Origin: an uncultured Lachnospiraceae bacterium
GTDB lineage: Bacteria; Bacillota; Clostridia; Lachnospirales; Lachnospiraceae
Reading direction: 5' to 3'
Assembly: GCA_910586205.1 (NCBI GenBank)
Contig: CAJUGD010000021.1
Coordinates: 1-64,000, forward strand
DNA: 64,000 bases
The position numbers were made by a program, and so were the translations under genes. The notes beneath the pieces were generated by a model. It was not told the DNA's origin, ran no database searches, and saw only the letters and a program-made list of their open reading frames with translations. Numbering within the stretch: the stretch's first letter is position 1; each line of letters begins with the position of its first letter. Below are positions 1 through 8,439 of this stretch, one piece after another.

Positions 1-94
1 GATAGCATATTTTGTTGAAGTTTTTCTATATTAACTAGCACAACAGGTTAATTTATGTTAAACTAATAAAAGATTTAGAAGTGGAGGTGCTGCT

Positions 95-430
95 ATGAAA
101 ATTATCTATGCTATCGTAAGCTCCGATGACGGCAACCGGGTAACCGATGTATTAAACGAACACCAATTCAGCGTGACCAAACTTGCAACTACCGGCGGAT
201 TCCTAAAGAAAGGGAACGCAACCCTGATGATCGGTACGGATGAAGATCGAGTCGAAGATGCCATCCGTCTCATCCGTGAGACATGCGGAAAGCGTCAGAA
301 GATCACCTGCGACATTCCCTCCCCCAACATTGGATCCATCTCCGCAGGATATGTGATGATGCCTGTTACCGTAGAGCTAGGCGGTGCCACCATCTTTGTC
401 ACAGACGTGGAACGCTTTGAAAAATTTTAG
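95..430 (+). CDS. darA: Cyclic-di-AMP receptor, DarA/PstA family (PII-like)
   Basis: A 111-residue PII-like protein of the family that binds the second messenger cyclic-di-AMP in the cytosol of Firmicutes. It opens with MKIIYAIVSSDD and carries the glycine-rich TTGGFLKKGN loop and the GGATIFV C-terminal strand typical of DarA. Length matches the family (about 109 residues). The start has a good GGAGG site nine bases upstream. A strong intrinsic terminator follows directly, so it ends its transcript alone. The family identity is clear; the downstream target of DarA is not established in most species and nothing here shows it. Confidence 0.9.
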   Translation: MKIIYAIVSSDDGNRVTDVLNEHQFSVTKLATTGGFLKKGNATLMIGTDEDRVEDAIRLIRETCGKRQKITCDIPSPNIGSISAGYVMMPVTVELGGATIFVTDVERFEKF

Positions 431-440
431 CATTTCATAA

Positions 441-475
441 AAACGCTGCCGCTTATGAAAGCGGCAGCGTTTTTA
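441..475 (+). terminator. Intrinsic terminator of the DarA gene
   Basis: A 12-bp GC-rich inverted repeat (AAACGCTGCCGC and its complement) with an 8-base loop runs directly into five Ts, 10 bases after the stop codon. Confidence 0.9.
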
Positions 476-543
476 TTCTTCTGCTTTTAAATTAACAACC
501 TCCTCCAACCTGTTCCCCATGTCATGACCTGTCTCATTCTGCT

Positions 544-3222
544 CTAAGATTCCCGCATCAGATACTCCGTATCCTCATCAATCAACTGAAGCATCATATC
601 AGCAAAAACCGGGTCAAACTGGCTTCCCTTTCCCTTCTCAATCTCTTTGCGCACCACGCTTTGAGGAAGTACATCCCGATAGCTCCGATTGGAGGTCATG
701 GCGTCATAAGCATCCGCAACCCCGATAATTCTTGACATTTCCGGAATCTCGCTTCCCTTTAAGCCATCCGGATAACCTTTTCCGTCATATCGCTCATGAT
801 GCCATCTTGCTCCTAACACCAGCTCTGGCAGCTCGGAAATATTCTGTAAGATGTCCGCTCCGATGATCGGATGAGTCTTGATAATCTGATATTCCTCATC
901 TGTAAGCCGGGTTGTCTTATTGATAATACCATCCGGAATACCGATCTTTCCAATATCATGCAAAAGTCCCAAATAATAGATATCTCCCTGATCCTTCTCG
1001 GATTTCCCCAGTTTTTTTGCAATCTTCACTGCATAATCCGCAACTCTCGAGGAATGGCCCTTGGTATATTTATCCTTTGCGTCAATGGTGCCTGCCAAGG
1101 TCTGCATAATCTGGGAAGACAGCCTTTCCACTTTTTCCCGTCGTTCCTCTGCTGTTCTTGTCTGCTTTTCTACCTCCCGCTGTAAATCTTTCCTCAGACG
1201 GCTCAAATCTAAAATCCGATCCACTCGGGATATCATGATATCTGCAATAAACGGCTTAACGATAAAATCCTGGGCGCCCTTTCGAAAGCCCTTCACTTCT
1301 GTCTCCCGGTCATTGTCCGCCGTCAAAAAGATCACAGGAATATCCCGGTATTTGGGTTCTGCCTGCAGATAATCCAAAACCTCATATCCGTCCATCTCCG
1401 GCATATGTAAATCCAGCAAAATCAGATTGGGAGGCCTCTTTCCAATAAACTTCAGCGCCTCTTTCCCTGACTTTACACACTCGATATGGTAGCGTTCCTC
1501 CAGCATCTTCTCCGCTATGCGCAAATTCATCACATCATCATCCACTACCAGAATACATGCCTTCTCCTCTGCTATCTGAACAATAGGCTCTGCTCCGTCG
1601 GCAGGCTCATCCAAAGCCTCCTTGATCTGTTCCATCAGCCGGCCATAGTTCTTCATCATCGCATCATGGCCTGCAAGAATATCCAGAATCCGCGCCTCCT
1701 TAGACGCCATCTCCATGTCTTTTGCCTGCCCGGAAAGCTCTACTGCGCCAATGGAAAGGGATGTGCTTTTTAAAGCATGTACCAGTATCCGGTAATTATC
1801 CCAGTCTTCCTTATCGTAACAGTTCTGAATATCATCATAAGAGCTGTTATCCAAATAACACTGCAGCATCTCCTGATAAAATTCCTCACTGTCCGCAAAA
1901 TAGGACATGCCGGTAGCCACATCCAAAAACGGTGAAATCCTTGCCAGGAAAGGCAGCCTTGCCTGAGATTTTCCTGCGTTCTCCGGCTCTGGCTCCGGTT
2001 CCTTTTTCTCCTGAACCAGCTCTTTGGGAAGATACTTTTTTACCAAAATATTCAGTTGTCTGGTGCTGATAGGTTTAGGCAGATAATCATCAAATCCCTT
2101 TTCCTGATAAAGCTTCCTGGCATCCGGAATCATATTGGCCGTAAGCACAATTACCGGAACACCCGGGCATAGTTCTTCTGCCCGGATTTTCTCTAAAGTT
2201 TCCAGACCGTCCATGGCCGGCATCACATGATCCAGAAAAACCAAATGATACTTTTTTAATCTTAAAAGTTTCAGAGCTTCCTCTCCATTGAAGGCCGTCT
2301 CAATCTGTACCTTTGCTTTCCGAAGCATTCCCCGGAACAGATCCAGGTTCATCACATTATCATCCGCAACTAAAATCCTGGCCTCCGGCGCAACAAATTC
2401 ATCGTCCCCGGCAGACTGAGGCAGCACGTGGCTGTTATCGCTGTTCTCAAGACTTCCTATGGGGTTGGAATCCATGACCTTTTGTTCAATGCCAAAAGAA
2501 AAAGTGCTTCCCTTGCCATACTCACTCTCTACCTGAAGCCTGGATCCCATCAGATCCAACAGGCGCACCACCACAGGCAGCCCTAAACCAGACCGCTTTG
2601 CACTGCAGGCGCTTTGATTCAGCAGATTCTGATGACTCTCCACGATCTGCTCTACAGCCTGCTTCTCGATGCCGATTCCGCTGTCCTTCACCTGGACAGT
2701 CAGTGTACCTGAACCGGCGGCTCCTTCTTTCTTCTCTGACTGCTGCCACCCAATGGAAAGTCCTACAAATCCTTTTTGGGTATGTTTGATGGCATTGGAT
2801 AAAAGATTGCTCAAAACCTGAGCCAGTCGTACCGTGTCCCCAGAAAGCTCCTGGGGCAAAGCTTCATCAATCTCCAGATGAAATTCCAAATTCTTTTTTT
2901 CTGCATTATACTCTGCATAAGACATTACATCCTGCAGCAAAGATATAGTCGAATAAGGAGCATCTTCCAGCTTCAATGTCCCGTTATCCAGATTCATAAG
3001 CTCTATAATGTTGCTCACAGCCAAAGAAAGAGACTTCCCGGCCGCCTGAATCCCAATGGCATAAGCTGCTGTGTGGCTCTCCCTGGTTCCCCGAAGAATC
3101 ATGTCATTATTCCCAAGAATCACGTTAATCGGGGTACTCATCTTATTAGACATCTTTGCGAGAAACTTCATATCAGCCAGTTTCTCTGTCTGTTCGGCAT
3201 TTTCCTTGTCTTCAAGTGCCAT
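544..3222 (-). CDS. Hybrid sensor protein: degenerate HisKA, HATPase, REC, HPt, REC, HD-GYP
   Basis: An 892-residue soluble signalling protein with no membrane segment. Domains in order: a DHp/HisKA helix, a HATPase_c domain with N-box NLLSNAIKH and G-boxes DSGIGI and SGLGLP, a receiver with DADDN-like acidic pair and LDHVMPAMDG, an HPt domain (VHALKSTS), a second receiver (LDLHMPEMDG), and a C-terminal HD-GYP c-di-GMP phosphodiesterase domain (LLHDIGKIGIPD and HHERYDGKGYPDG, both complete). The H-box reads MSNKMSTP where kinases have MSHEIRTP, so the phospho-accepting His is Asn26. The longest frame begins at 3249, but GGAGGAAATGT precedes the ATG at 3222, which I prefer. It is transcribed away from the thiamine operon. 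Output is probably c-di-GMP hydrolysis (inference). Confidence 0.85.
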   Translation of the reverse strand: MALEDKENAEQTEKLADMKFLAKMSNKMSTPINVILGNNDMILRGTRESHTAAYAIGIQAAGKSLSLAVSNIIELMNLDNGTLKLEDAPYSTISLLQDVMSYAEYNAEKKNLEFHLEIDEALPQELSGDTVRLAQVLSNLLSNAIKHTQKGFVGLSIGWQQSEKKEGAAGSGTLTVQVKDSGIGIEKQAVEQIVESHQNLLNQSACSAKRSGLGLPVVVRLLDLMGSRLQVESEYGKGSTFSFGIEQKVMDSNPIGSLENSDNSHVLPQSAGDDEFVAPEARILVADDNVMNLDLFRGMLRKAKVQIETAFNGEEALKLLRLKKYHLVFLDHVMPAMDGLETLEKIRAEELCPGVPVIVLTANMIPDARKLYQEKGFDDYLPKPISTRQLNILVKKYLPKELVQEKKEPEPEPENAGKSQARLPFLARISPFLDVATGMSYFADSEEFYQEMLQCYLDNSSYDDIQNCYDKEDWDNYRILVHALKSTSLSIGAVELSGQAKDMEMASKEARILDILAGHDAMMKNYGRLMEQIKEALDEPADGAEPIVQIAEEKACILVVDDDVMNLRIAEKMLEERYHIECVKSGKEALKFIGKRPPNLILLDLHMPEMDGYEVLDYLQAEPKYRDIPVIFLTADNDRETEVKGFRKGAQDFIVKPFIADIMISRVDRILDLSRLRKDLQREVEKQTRTAEERREKVERLSSQIMQTLAGTIDAKDKYTKGHSSRVADYAVKIAKKLGKSEKDQGDIYYLGLLHDIGKIGIPDGIINKTTRLTDEEYQIIKTHPIIGADILQNISELPELVLGARWHHERYDGKGYPDGLKGSEIPEMSRIIGVADAYDAMTSNRSYRDVLPQSVVRKEIEKGKGSQFDPVFADMMLQLIDEDTEYLMRES

Positions 3223-3315
3223 ACATTTCCTCCATTCCGTTTTTACCATTACAGTCCCTACCTGAACGGCTATTTTATCATATCATATCTCTGCAAATTG
3301 CTCAAGAGCGAGATA

Positions 3316-3344
3316 TTGACTTACGAAAAAGTTTGTGATAGAAT
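3316..3344 (+). promoter_or_regulatory. Sigma-A promoter of the thiamine operon
   Basis: TTGACT and TAGAAT are separated by exactly 17 bases, placing transcription start just ahead of the TPP riboswitch. Confidence 0.75.
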
Positions 3345-3357
3345 AGAGTGAAAATTA

Positions 3358-3453
3358 AAAAGGGGTGCTGGAAAGTCGTCCGGCTGAGATAAAATACCGC
3401 TTATTTTAAACCCTGGAACCTGATCTGGATAATGCCAGCGTAGGAAGGACATT
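3358..3453 (+). promoter_or_regulatory. TPP (THI-box) riboswitch
   Basis: The conserved THI-box blocks are present in order: AGGGGTGCTG, then GGCTGAGAT, then ACCCTGGAACCTGATCTGG and AATGCCAGCGTAGGAA. Together they form the P2/P3 pyrimidine-sensing and P4/P5 pyrophosphate-sensing arms. It sits between a sigma-A promoter and an intrinsic terminator, so TPP binding should end transcription before the transporter genes (known behaviour of the class). Confidence 0.95.
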
Positions 3454-3493
3454 TGATGAACCTGTTTCATTGTTTCATGAATGGACAGTTTAT

Positions 3494-3527
3494 AATTCCG
3501 CCTGGAGATCCGGACGGAATTTTTTTA
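3494..3527 (+). terminator. Terminator of the TPP riboswitch expression platform
   Basis: AATTCCG pairs with CGGAATT around an inner GGA/TCC pairing, followed by seven Ts. It lies between the aptamer and the first structural gene, as expected for a transcriptional OFF switch. Confidence 0.8.
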
Positions 3528-3546
3528 TTTCAGAAAGGAGATTATG

Positions 3547-3843
3547 ATGAACGCAAGCGTAGCAATCCAATCCTTACCCGAGGCAGCCAATGACGAGGAG
3601 CTGATCCGCGTTGTAGATGAGGTCATTGCCTATATTAAAAGCACCGGCCTGAACTGCTATGTAGGACCTTTTGAGACAGCCATTGAGGGAGATTATGATG
3701 AACTGATGGATATTGTCAAGGAATGCCAGCACATTGCCATCCGTGCAGGAGCTCCTTCTGTGGCAGCCTATATCAAAGTAACCTACCGCCCGGAAGGAGA
3801 GGTACTTACCATTGACAAAAAAGTCACAAAGCATCATCAGTAA
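3547..3843 (+). CDS. Thiamine-binding protein, MTH1187/YkoF-like
   Basis: A small ferredoxin-fold protein of about 98 residues, similar to the DUF77/YkoF group that binds thiamine or its pyrimidine precursor (family knowledge). It begins with a beta strand ending SVAIQSLP and contains YVGPFETAIEGDYDEL, the segment that shapes the ligand pocket in this family. Two ATGs are adjacent; AGGAG lies 3 bases before the first and 6 before the second, so the second (3547) is preferred. It is the first gene after the TPP riboswitch and overlaps the following permease gene by 32 bases. In other Firmicutes ykoF also sits with a thiamine-precursor transporter. Confidence 0.8.
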   Translation: MNASVAIQSLPEAANDEELIRVVDEVIAYIKSTGLNCYVGPFETAIEGDYDELMDIVKECQHIAIRAGAPSVAAYIKVTYRPEGEVLTIDKKVTKHHQ

Positions 3844-4585
3844 ACTGTGCTCCTGTTCCGCGGTTTTAGGGATGCTTCTTATCTGGCAGCTTGCTGCACA
3901 GGGAGGACTGGTGGATGCTTTTCTTCTTCCTTCGCCGGTTCAGGTAATCAAAGCCTTTATTACCGAGCTTCCGATCCTGACAGCGCATTCTGTCGTCACC
4001 CTGTCAGAAGCCTTTATCGGTCTGGCTTTTGGCATCCTTCTTGGTTTTATTATGGCTGTAATGATGGATCGGTTTGATGTTCTCTGCCAGGCATTTTATC
4101 CCCTGGTGGTCCTTACTCAGACCGTTCCCACGGTAGCAATCGCCCCCCTTCTGGTGCTGTGGTTCGGATATGAGATGACGCCCAAGATTATTCTGATTGT
4201 CATCACCACCTTTTTTCCCATTACCATAGGACTTTTAACCGGCTTTCGCTCTGCCGATCCGGATGCTGTCAGCCTTTTAAAAGCCATGGGAGCCGGACAG
4301 GCACAGATCTTTTTTTATATTAAGCTGCCCGGAGCCATGAGCCAGTTTTTTTCCGGCCTGCGCATATCTGCCTCCTATGCAGTGGTAGGCGCCGTGATCT
4401 CTGAATGGCTGGGCGGATTTGGAGGGCTGGGCGTGTATATGACCAGAGTGAAAAAGGCGTTTTCCTTTGACAAAATGTTTGCCGTGATCTTTTTAATCTC
4501 GGCAATCAGCCTGCTTCTGATGAACGGAGTGGAGATTTTACAAAAGCTGTGTATGCCTTGGGACAGAGACAGCCGAAAGAAATAA
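3812..4585 (+). CDS. ABC transporter permease, thiamine precursor (ThiX-like)
   Basis: A 257-residue BPD_transp_1 permease of the SsuC/ThiX type with about six hydrophobic segments and the EAA-type loop AMGAGQAQIFFYIKLPGAMS that contacts the ATPase. It probably starts with TTG at 3812, inside the end of the preceding gene, with GAGG nine bases upstream; this implies translational coupling. Its place in a TPP-riboswitch operon with an NMT1/THI5-type binding protein points to uptake of a hydroxymethylpyrimidine-type thiamine precursor (inference from context). Confidence 0.88.
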   Translation: MTKKSQSIISKLCSCSAVLGMLLIWQLAAQGGLVDAFLLPSPVQVIKAFITELPILTAHSVVTLSEAFIGLAFGILLGFIMAVMMDRFDVLCQAFYPLVVLTQTVPTVAIAPLLVLWFGYEMTPKIILIVITTFFPITIGLLTGFRSADPDAVSLLKAMGAGQAQIFFYIKLPGAMSQFFSGLRISASYAVVGAVISEWLGGFGGLGVYMTRVKKAFSFDKMFAVIFLISAISLLLMNGVEILQKLCMPWDRDSRKK

Positions 4586-4623
4586 AATCATTTACTCATT
4601 AAGAGCTTAACGAGGAGAATCTC

Positions 4624-5643
4624 ATGAAAAAAAGATGGATGATTACCATGACAGCAATTCTGGCCCTTTCCCTGGCTGGATGCGGATCCAAAACAAATCC
4701 TCCCCCGGCCGAAGATACCGATCTGACCAAGATCACCTTTGTGCTGGACTGGACTCCCAACACCAACCATACCGGACTGTATGTAGCCGCCCAAAAAGGA
4801 TATTTCAAAGATGTTGGCCTTGAGGTGGAGATCGTCCAGCCCCCGGAAGGAGGCGCTGAGGTGCTGGTAGCCTCCGGAAAGGCTCAGTTCGGCGTAAGCT
4901 TCCAGGATACCATGGCCCCTTCCCTGGCAGGAGAAAACGCCCTTCCCATTCAGGCTGTAGCCGCCATCCTGCAGCACAACACCTCCGGCATTATCTCCCG
5001 CAAAGGAGAAGGCATGGATGTTCCTAAGGGGCTGGAGGGAAAAAGATATGCCACCTGGGAGTCCCCCATAGAGCTGGCTGCCTTAAAGAATCTGGTAGAA
5101 GGCGACGGAGGTGATTTTAGTAAGGTAGAGCTGATTCCCAACACAGTTACCGATGAGGTATCGGCCTTAAAAACAAATGCTGTGGATGCTATTTGGATTT
5201 TTTATGGCTGGGCCGGGGTCAAGACAGAGCTGGAGGATCTTAAGACCGACTATTTTGCTTTTTCTGATATTAACCCGGTATTTGACTATTACACTCCGGT
5301 CATTATATCCGGCACACAATTTTTAGAAAAAGAACCTGATACGGCAAAAGCCTTTCTGTCTGCCCTCTCCAAAGGTTATGAAGACGCGGCACAAAATCCA
5401 AAGGAAGCGGCGGACATCCTCTGTAAAGCCGTGCCTGAGCTTGATCCGGCCCTAGCCTTAGCCAGCCAGGAATATCTGTCAGCTCAGTACCTGGCTGACG
5501 CTCCCTTCTGGGGCTATATGGAACCGAAGCGCTGGAACGGATTTTACGCCTGGCTGAATGATAATGGCCTTTCTGACCCCATGCTTCCGGAAAATATGGG
5601 CTTCACCAATGACTACCTGCCACAGCAGAGGGATTCCAAATGA
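4624..5643 (+). CDS. ABC transporter substrate-binding lipoprotein, NMT1/THI5-like (ThiY)
   Basis: A 339-residue lipoprotein with a signal peptide ending at lipobox LAGC (Cys at about residue 20). The mature part is an NMT1/THI5-type binding domain; FVLDWTPNTNHTGLYVA is the signature found in pyrimidine-binding ThiY proteins, followed by AAQKGYFKDVGLEVEI. It should capture formylaminopyrimidine or hydroxymethylpyrimidine outside the membrane and deliver it to the permease encoded just upstream. A GAGGAG site precedes the ATG. It overlaps the ATPase gene by four bases (ATGA). Confidence 0.9.
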   Translation: MKKRWMITMTAILALSLAGCGSKTNPPPAEDTDLTKITFVLDWTPNTNHTGLYVAAQKGYFKDVGLEVEIVQPPEGGAEVLVASGKAQFGVSFQDTMAPSLAGENALPIQAVAAILQHNTSGIISRKGEGMDVPKGLEGKRYATWESPIELAALKNLVEGDGGDFSKVELIPNTVTDEVSALKTNAVDAIWIFYGWAGVKTELEDLKTDYFAFSDINPVFDYYTPVIISGTQFLEKEPDTAKAFLSALSKGYEDAAQNPKEAADILCKAVPELDPALALASQEYLSAQYLADAPFWGYMEPKRWNGFYAWLNDNGLSDPMLPENMGFTNDYLPQQRDSK

Positions 5644-6389
5644 CAGCCCTTAAAGTAGAAAATATTACCAAATCCTTTGACGGACAAACCATTATCCGAC
5701 ATGTCTCCCTTACTCTAAAAGACGGGGAACTGGTTTCCCTCTTAGGGGTAAGCGGAGGAGGAAAGACTACCTTATTTAATATAATCGCCGGCTTAAGCCA
5801 ACCGGATGAAGGAAAGATTTTTTTAGACGGCCATGATATTACGGGAAAACCAGGCCAGATAAGCTATATGCTCCAAAAAGATCTGCTGCTTCCCTACCGC
5901 ACCACCTTAGATAATGTAGCCCTCCCTCTGCTGATCCAGGGGATGCCAAAAGCCAAAGCACGATTGCAGGCATCTGAATACTTTGCACAGTTTGGTCTGG
6001 AAGGCACTCAGAAAAAATACCCTTCCCAGCTTTCCGGCGGTATGAGGCAGCGGGCCGCCCTTCTGCGCACCTATCTTTTTTCCGAGAAAGTGGCTTTGCT
6101 GGATGAACCTTTCTCTGCCCTGGACATGCTGACCAAAAGCGCAGTCCATGACTGGTATCTTCAGGTAATGGAAACGATTCATCTCTCCACCTTGTTTGTC
6201 ACCCATGACATAGAAGAAGCCATCCTTTTGTCTGACCGCATTTATCTTTTGACCGGAACCCCTGGTTCTGTCACAAAAGAAATCCGAATTGAGGAGCCTC
6301 GTCCCAGAAAAAGAGAGTTTTCTCTTTCAGAACGTTTTTTAGATTACAAGCGCCAGATCCTAATGCATCTGGAAAAAGCACAGGCATAA
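5640..6389 (+). CDS. ABC transporter ATP-binding protein, thiamine precursor (ThiZ-like)
   Basis: A 249-residue ATPase of the nitrate/sulfonate/taurine importer class. Walker A is GVSGGGKTT (Ser-Gly-Gly-Gly-Lys), the signature is LSGGMRQR, Walker B is VALLDEPFSALD, and the H-loop is FVTHDIEEA. It is the last gene of the riboswitch operon and overlaps the binding-protein gene by ATGA. Ser in place of the usual Pro or Asn near the P-loop is within family variation. Function follows the operon: energising thiamine-precursor import. Confidence 0.9.
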   Translation: MTALKVENITKSFDGQTIIRHVSLTLKDGELVSLLGVSGGGKTTLFNIIAGLSQPDEGKIFLDGHDITGKPGQISYMLQKDLLLPYRTTLDNVALPLLIQGMPKAKARLQASEYFAQFGLEGTQKKYPSQLSGGMRQRAALLRTYLFSEKVALLDEPFSALDMLTKSAVHDWYLQVMETIHLSTLFVTHDIEEAILLSDRIYLLTGTPGSVTKEIRIEEPRPRKREFSLSERFLDYKRQILMHLEKAQA

Positions 6390-6396
6390 AAAATGA

Positions 6397-6446
6397 TATC
6401 CGGCAGCATACATCGTTCCTTTTCTGTGATGTATGCTGCCGGATAC
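6397..6446. terminator. Bidirectional terminator between convergent genes
   Basis: An 18-bp perfect inverted repeat (TATCCGGCAGCATACATC and its complement) with a 14-base loop lies between the convergent stops at 6389 and 6473. The minus strand runs into TCATTTTTTATG after the stem, so it serves best for the minus-strand operon and by position also for the thiamine operon. Confidence 0.8.
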
Positions 6447-6472
6447 TCTATGCTGCTGCCTTTTATTTACCC

Positions 6473-7444
6473 TTAATTCTCCTGCGGATAACGGAATTTC
6501 CACTGTCTGCGGAGCTCGTCGCAAAGCTCCATCACCCGAACCGTTTCATCCAACGGCATGGACTCTGTTTCTGTCTTCCCAGAATCAAAAGCAGCCGCCG
6601 CTTCCTCAAATTCGTACTCATACCCATTGACCTTTTCCGGGAAGTCAATCCTTTTCACCAGATTATAGCCTTCGTCAAAAACAGAAACCGATTGGGGATT
6701 ATTAATATTTTCCACAATCATAAAGCCCTTATCCCCATGTATGATCCCCTTCCGGTCAGAGCGGGAATACATTCCTGCCGTGAGGACAGCCATCCTACCG
6801 TCTTTAAAAAACATGGTAATACTCTCCATGCCATCCACTCCGCCAGGATGCATTTTCACAGAAGATTCCATTCGCTCAATCTCATTTCCAAAACACATAA
6901 GCGCAAAATTAATGCCATATACCCCCAGGTCAAGCAGCGCTCCGCCTGCCAGCTCCGGCTTGACCAGACGTTCCTTCTTCACTACCGGATAAAACAAATT
7001 CCCGGTAAGCACACTAGGTGTCCCCACAGCTCCCTCGTCAATCAAATCCCGGATGATCTTTCTGGAAGGCATATACCGGGTCCAGATGGCTTCTGCCGCG
7101 AACAATCCCTTCTTCCTGGCATGATCCCGCACCTCTTTGGCCTGGCTGCTGTTTATGCAGAATGCCTTCTCGCAGATCACCCCTTTTCCATAGTCTAAGG
7201 CCATCATCATCTGCTCATAATGAAAAGAATGAGGCGTGGCAATATAGATCACATCCACCTCCGGATCTTTCATCATCTCCTCATAACTTCCATAAGCCTT
7301 CTGAAATCCCCATTTCTCGGCAAACTCCTTAGCCCTGGCAAGATCTCTTGCCGCAACTGCACAGCGCTGCACCCCTTCTGCCTGGGCTACTGCCGGAGCC
7401 ACCACCTCTGAAATTCTCCCTGCACCCAAAAATCCAATCTTCAT
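6473..7444 (-). CDS. Gfo/Idh/MocA family oxidoreductase
   Basis: A 323-residue NAD(P)-dependent dehydrogenase. The N-terminal Rossmann fold starts with GFLGAGRIS; the substrate-domain motif reads GVICEKAF where most members have EKP, as in the dihydrodiol-dehydrogenase-like branch. The start has AAGGAGG eight bases upstream. It is the last gene of the minus-strand block that includes a PfkB kinase and a class II aldolase, 65 bases after the kinase stop and ahead of a terminator, so it is probably co-transcribed. In this family the substrate is usually a sugar or polyol; the exact one cannot be read from the sequence. Confidence 0.85.
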   Translation of the reverse strand: MKIGFLGAGRISEVVAPAVAQAEGVQRCAVAARDLARAKEFAEKWGFQKAYGSYEEMMKDPEVDVIYIATPHSFHYEQMMMALDYGKGVICEKAFCINSSQAKEVRDHARKKGLFAAEAIWTRYMPSRKIIRDLIDEGAVGTPSVLTGNLFYPVVKKERLVKPELAGGALLDLGVYGINFALMCFGNEIERMESSVKMHPGGVDGMESITMFFKDGRMAVLTAGMYSRSDRKGIIHGDKGFMIVENINNPQSVSVFDEGYNLVKRIDFPEKVNGYEYEFEEAAAAFDSGKTETESMPLDETVRVMELCDELRRQWKFRYPQEN

Positions 7445-7509
7445 AAGAAATCCTCCTTGCCTTCATTTGTTACCGATTGTTCTTATTTTATGGGGGCAGA
7501 GATAAAATG

Positions 7510-8439
7510 TCAAGAAGTTAAATGCACCTGCTCAAACAATTCCCACACCTTATCCGGTTCCACATATCCTACTTTGCTGAACATGGCATTGCAAACCCCA
7601 CATGCCATAGCCAGCCTTACACAGTCTGCCTTACTCATCCCCCTCTCTGTTCCCATACAAAATCCGGCCACAGAAGAATCGCCGCATCCAATGGTAGACA
7701 ACACCTTTACTTTCGGAATGCTGATCCGTAAGGTCTGGGCATCATCCATAAAAAGTCCTCCGGATTCTCCCATGGAGATCAGCAGATTCTCTACTCCCAT
7801 CCTCTGCATGGCACGGCCATACTTCAAAAGACTGTTAAGAGTGTTTTCTTCTTCTGTTTCAAACAATTCCGTTAACTCGCTGAAATTAGGCTTGGAAAAA
7901 TAATATTCTCCGGGGAATGACTTTTTCAAGTAAATTCCCGTGGCATCCAATACACATTTGCACTCGTTCTCCCGGCATATTTGGCTGATCATACTATATA
8001 TTTCCTGACTCATGCCCTTCATGGGAATCCCTGAACAGATCACCAAATCACCGGCCTTTAAATCCTTTTCAAGTACATACAGAAAATGCTTCTGTTCCTC
8101 CTCACCCACCCAGACTCCTGGCTCCGTGATCTCGGTTTCCATCCGGTTTTGATTGTCTATAATATTGATGGTGGTTCTGGTCTCTCCTTCTATGGGAAAT
8201 GCGCGAAATTCCACATGGCAGGCATCCATTTCCTCCTCTACCATCCTTCCGTTGGTTCCCCCTACAAATCCATAGAGGGCACACCGCTCCCCCATCCTGC
8301 TTAAAACCCGGGCAACATTGACTCCCTTTCCTCCCACATCTGTCCTGGGAGTAATCTCATAAAACTTTACCCCGGATCGGAAATCATTTATGTAATAAGT
8401 GCGGTCAATCACCGGATTCAGCCCAACTACGCGAATCAT
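7510..8439 (-). CDS. PfkB-family hexose kinase (1-phosphofructokinase/tagatose-6-phosphate kinase type)
   Basis: A 309-residue ribokinase-fold kinase of the FruK/LacC branch. It opens with VGLNPVIDRTYYI, has the GGKGVNVARVL substrate loop, and the active-site motif reads GCGDSSVAGF, with Cys in place of the usual Ala of GAGDS and the catalytic Asp kept. The gene overlaps the aldolase stop by ATGA. Kinase plus class II aldolase implies phosphorylation of a ketose 1- or 6-phosphate followed by cleavage to trioses (inference). The true substrate may be a modified sugar, given the SsuABC-like transporter in the same operon. Confidence 0.85.
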   Translation of the reverse strand: MIRVVGLNPVIDRTYYINDFRSGVKFYEITPRTDVGGKGVNVARVLSRMGERCALYGFVGGTNGRMVEEEMDACHVEFRAFPIEGETRTTINIIDNQNRMETEITEPGVWVGEEEQKHFLYVLEKDLKAGDLVICSGIPMKGMSQEIYSMISQICRENECKCVLDATGIYLKKSFPGEYYFSKPNFSELTELFETEEENTLNSLLKYGRAMQRMGVENLLISMGESGGLFMDDAQTLRISIPKVKVLSTIGCGDSSVAGFCMGTERGMSKADCVRLAMACGVCNAMFSKVGYVEPDKVWELFEQVHLTS

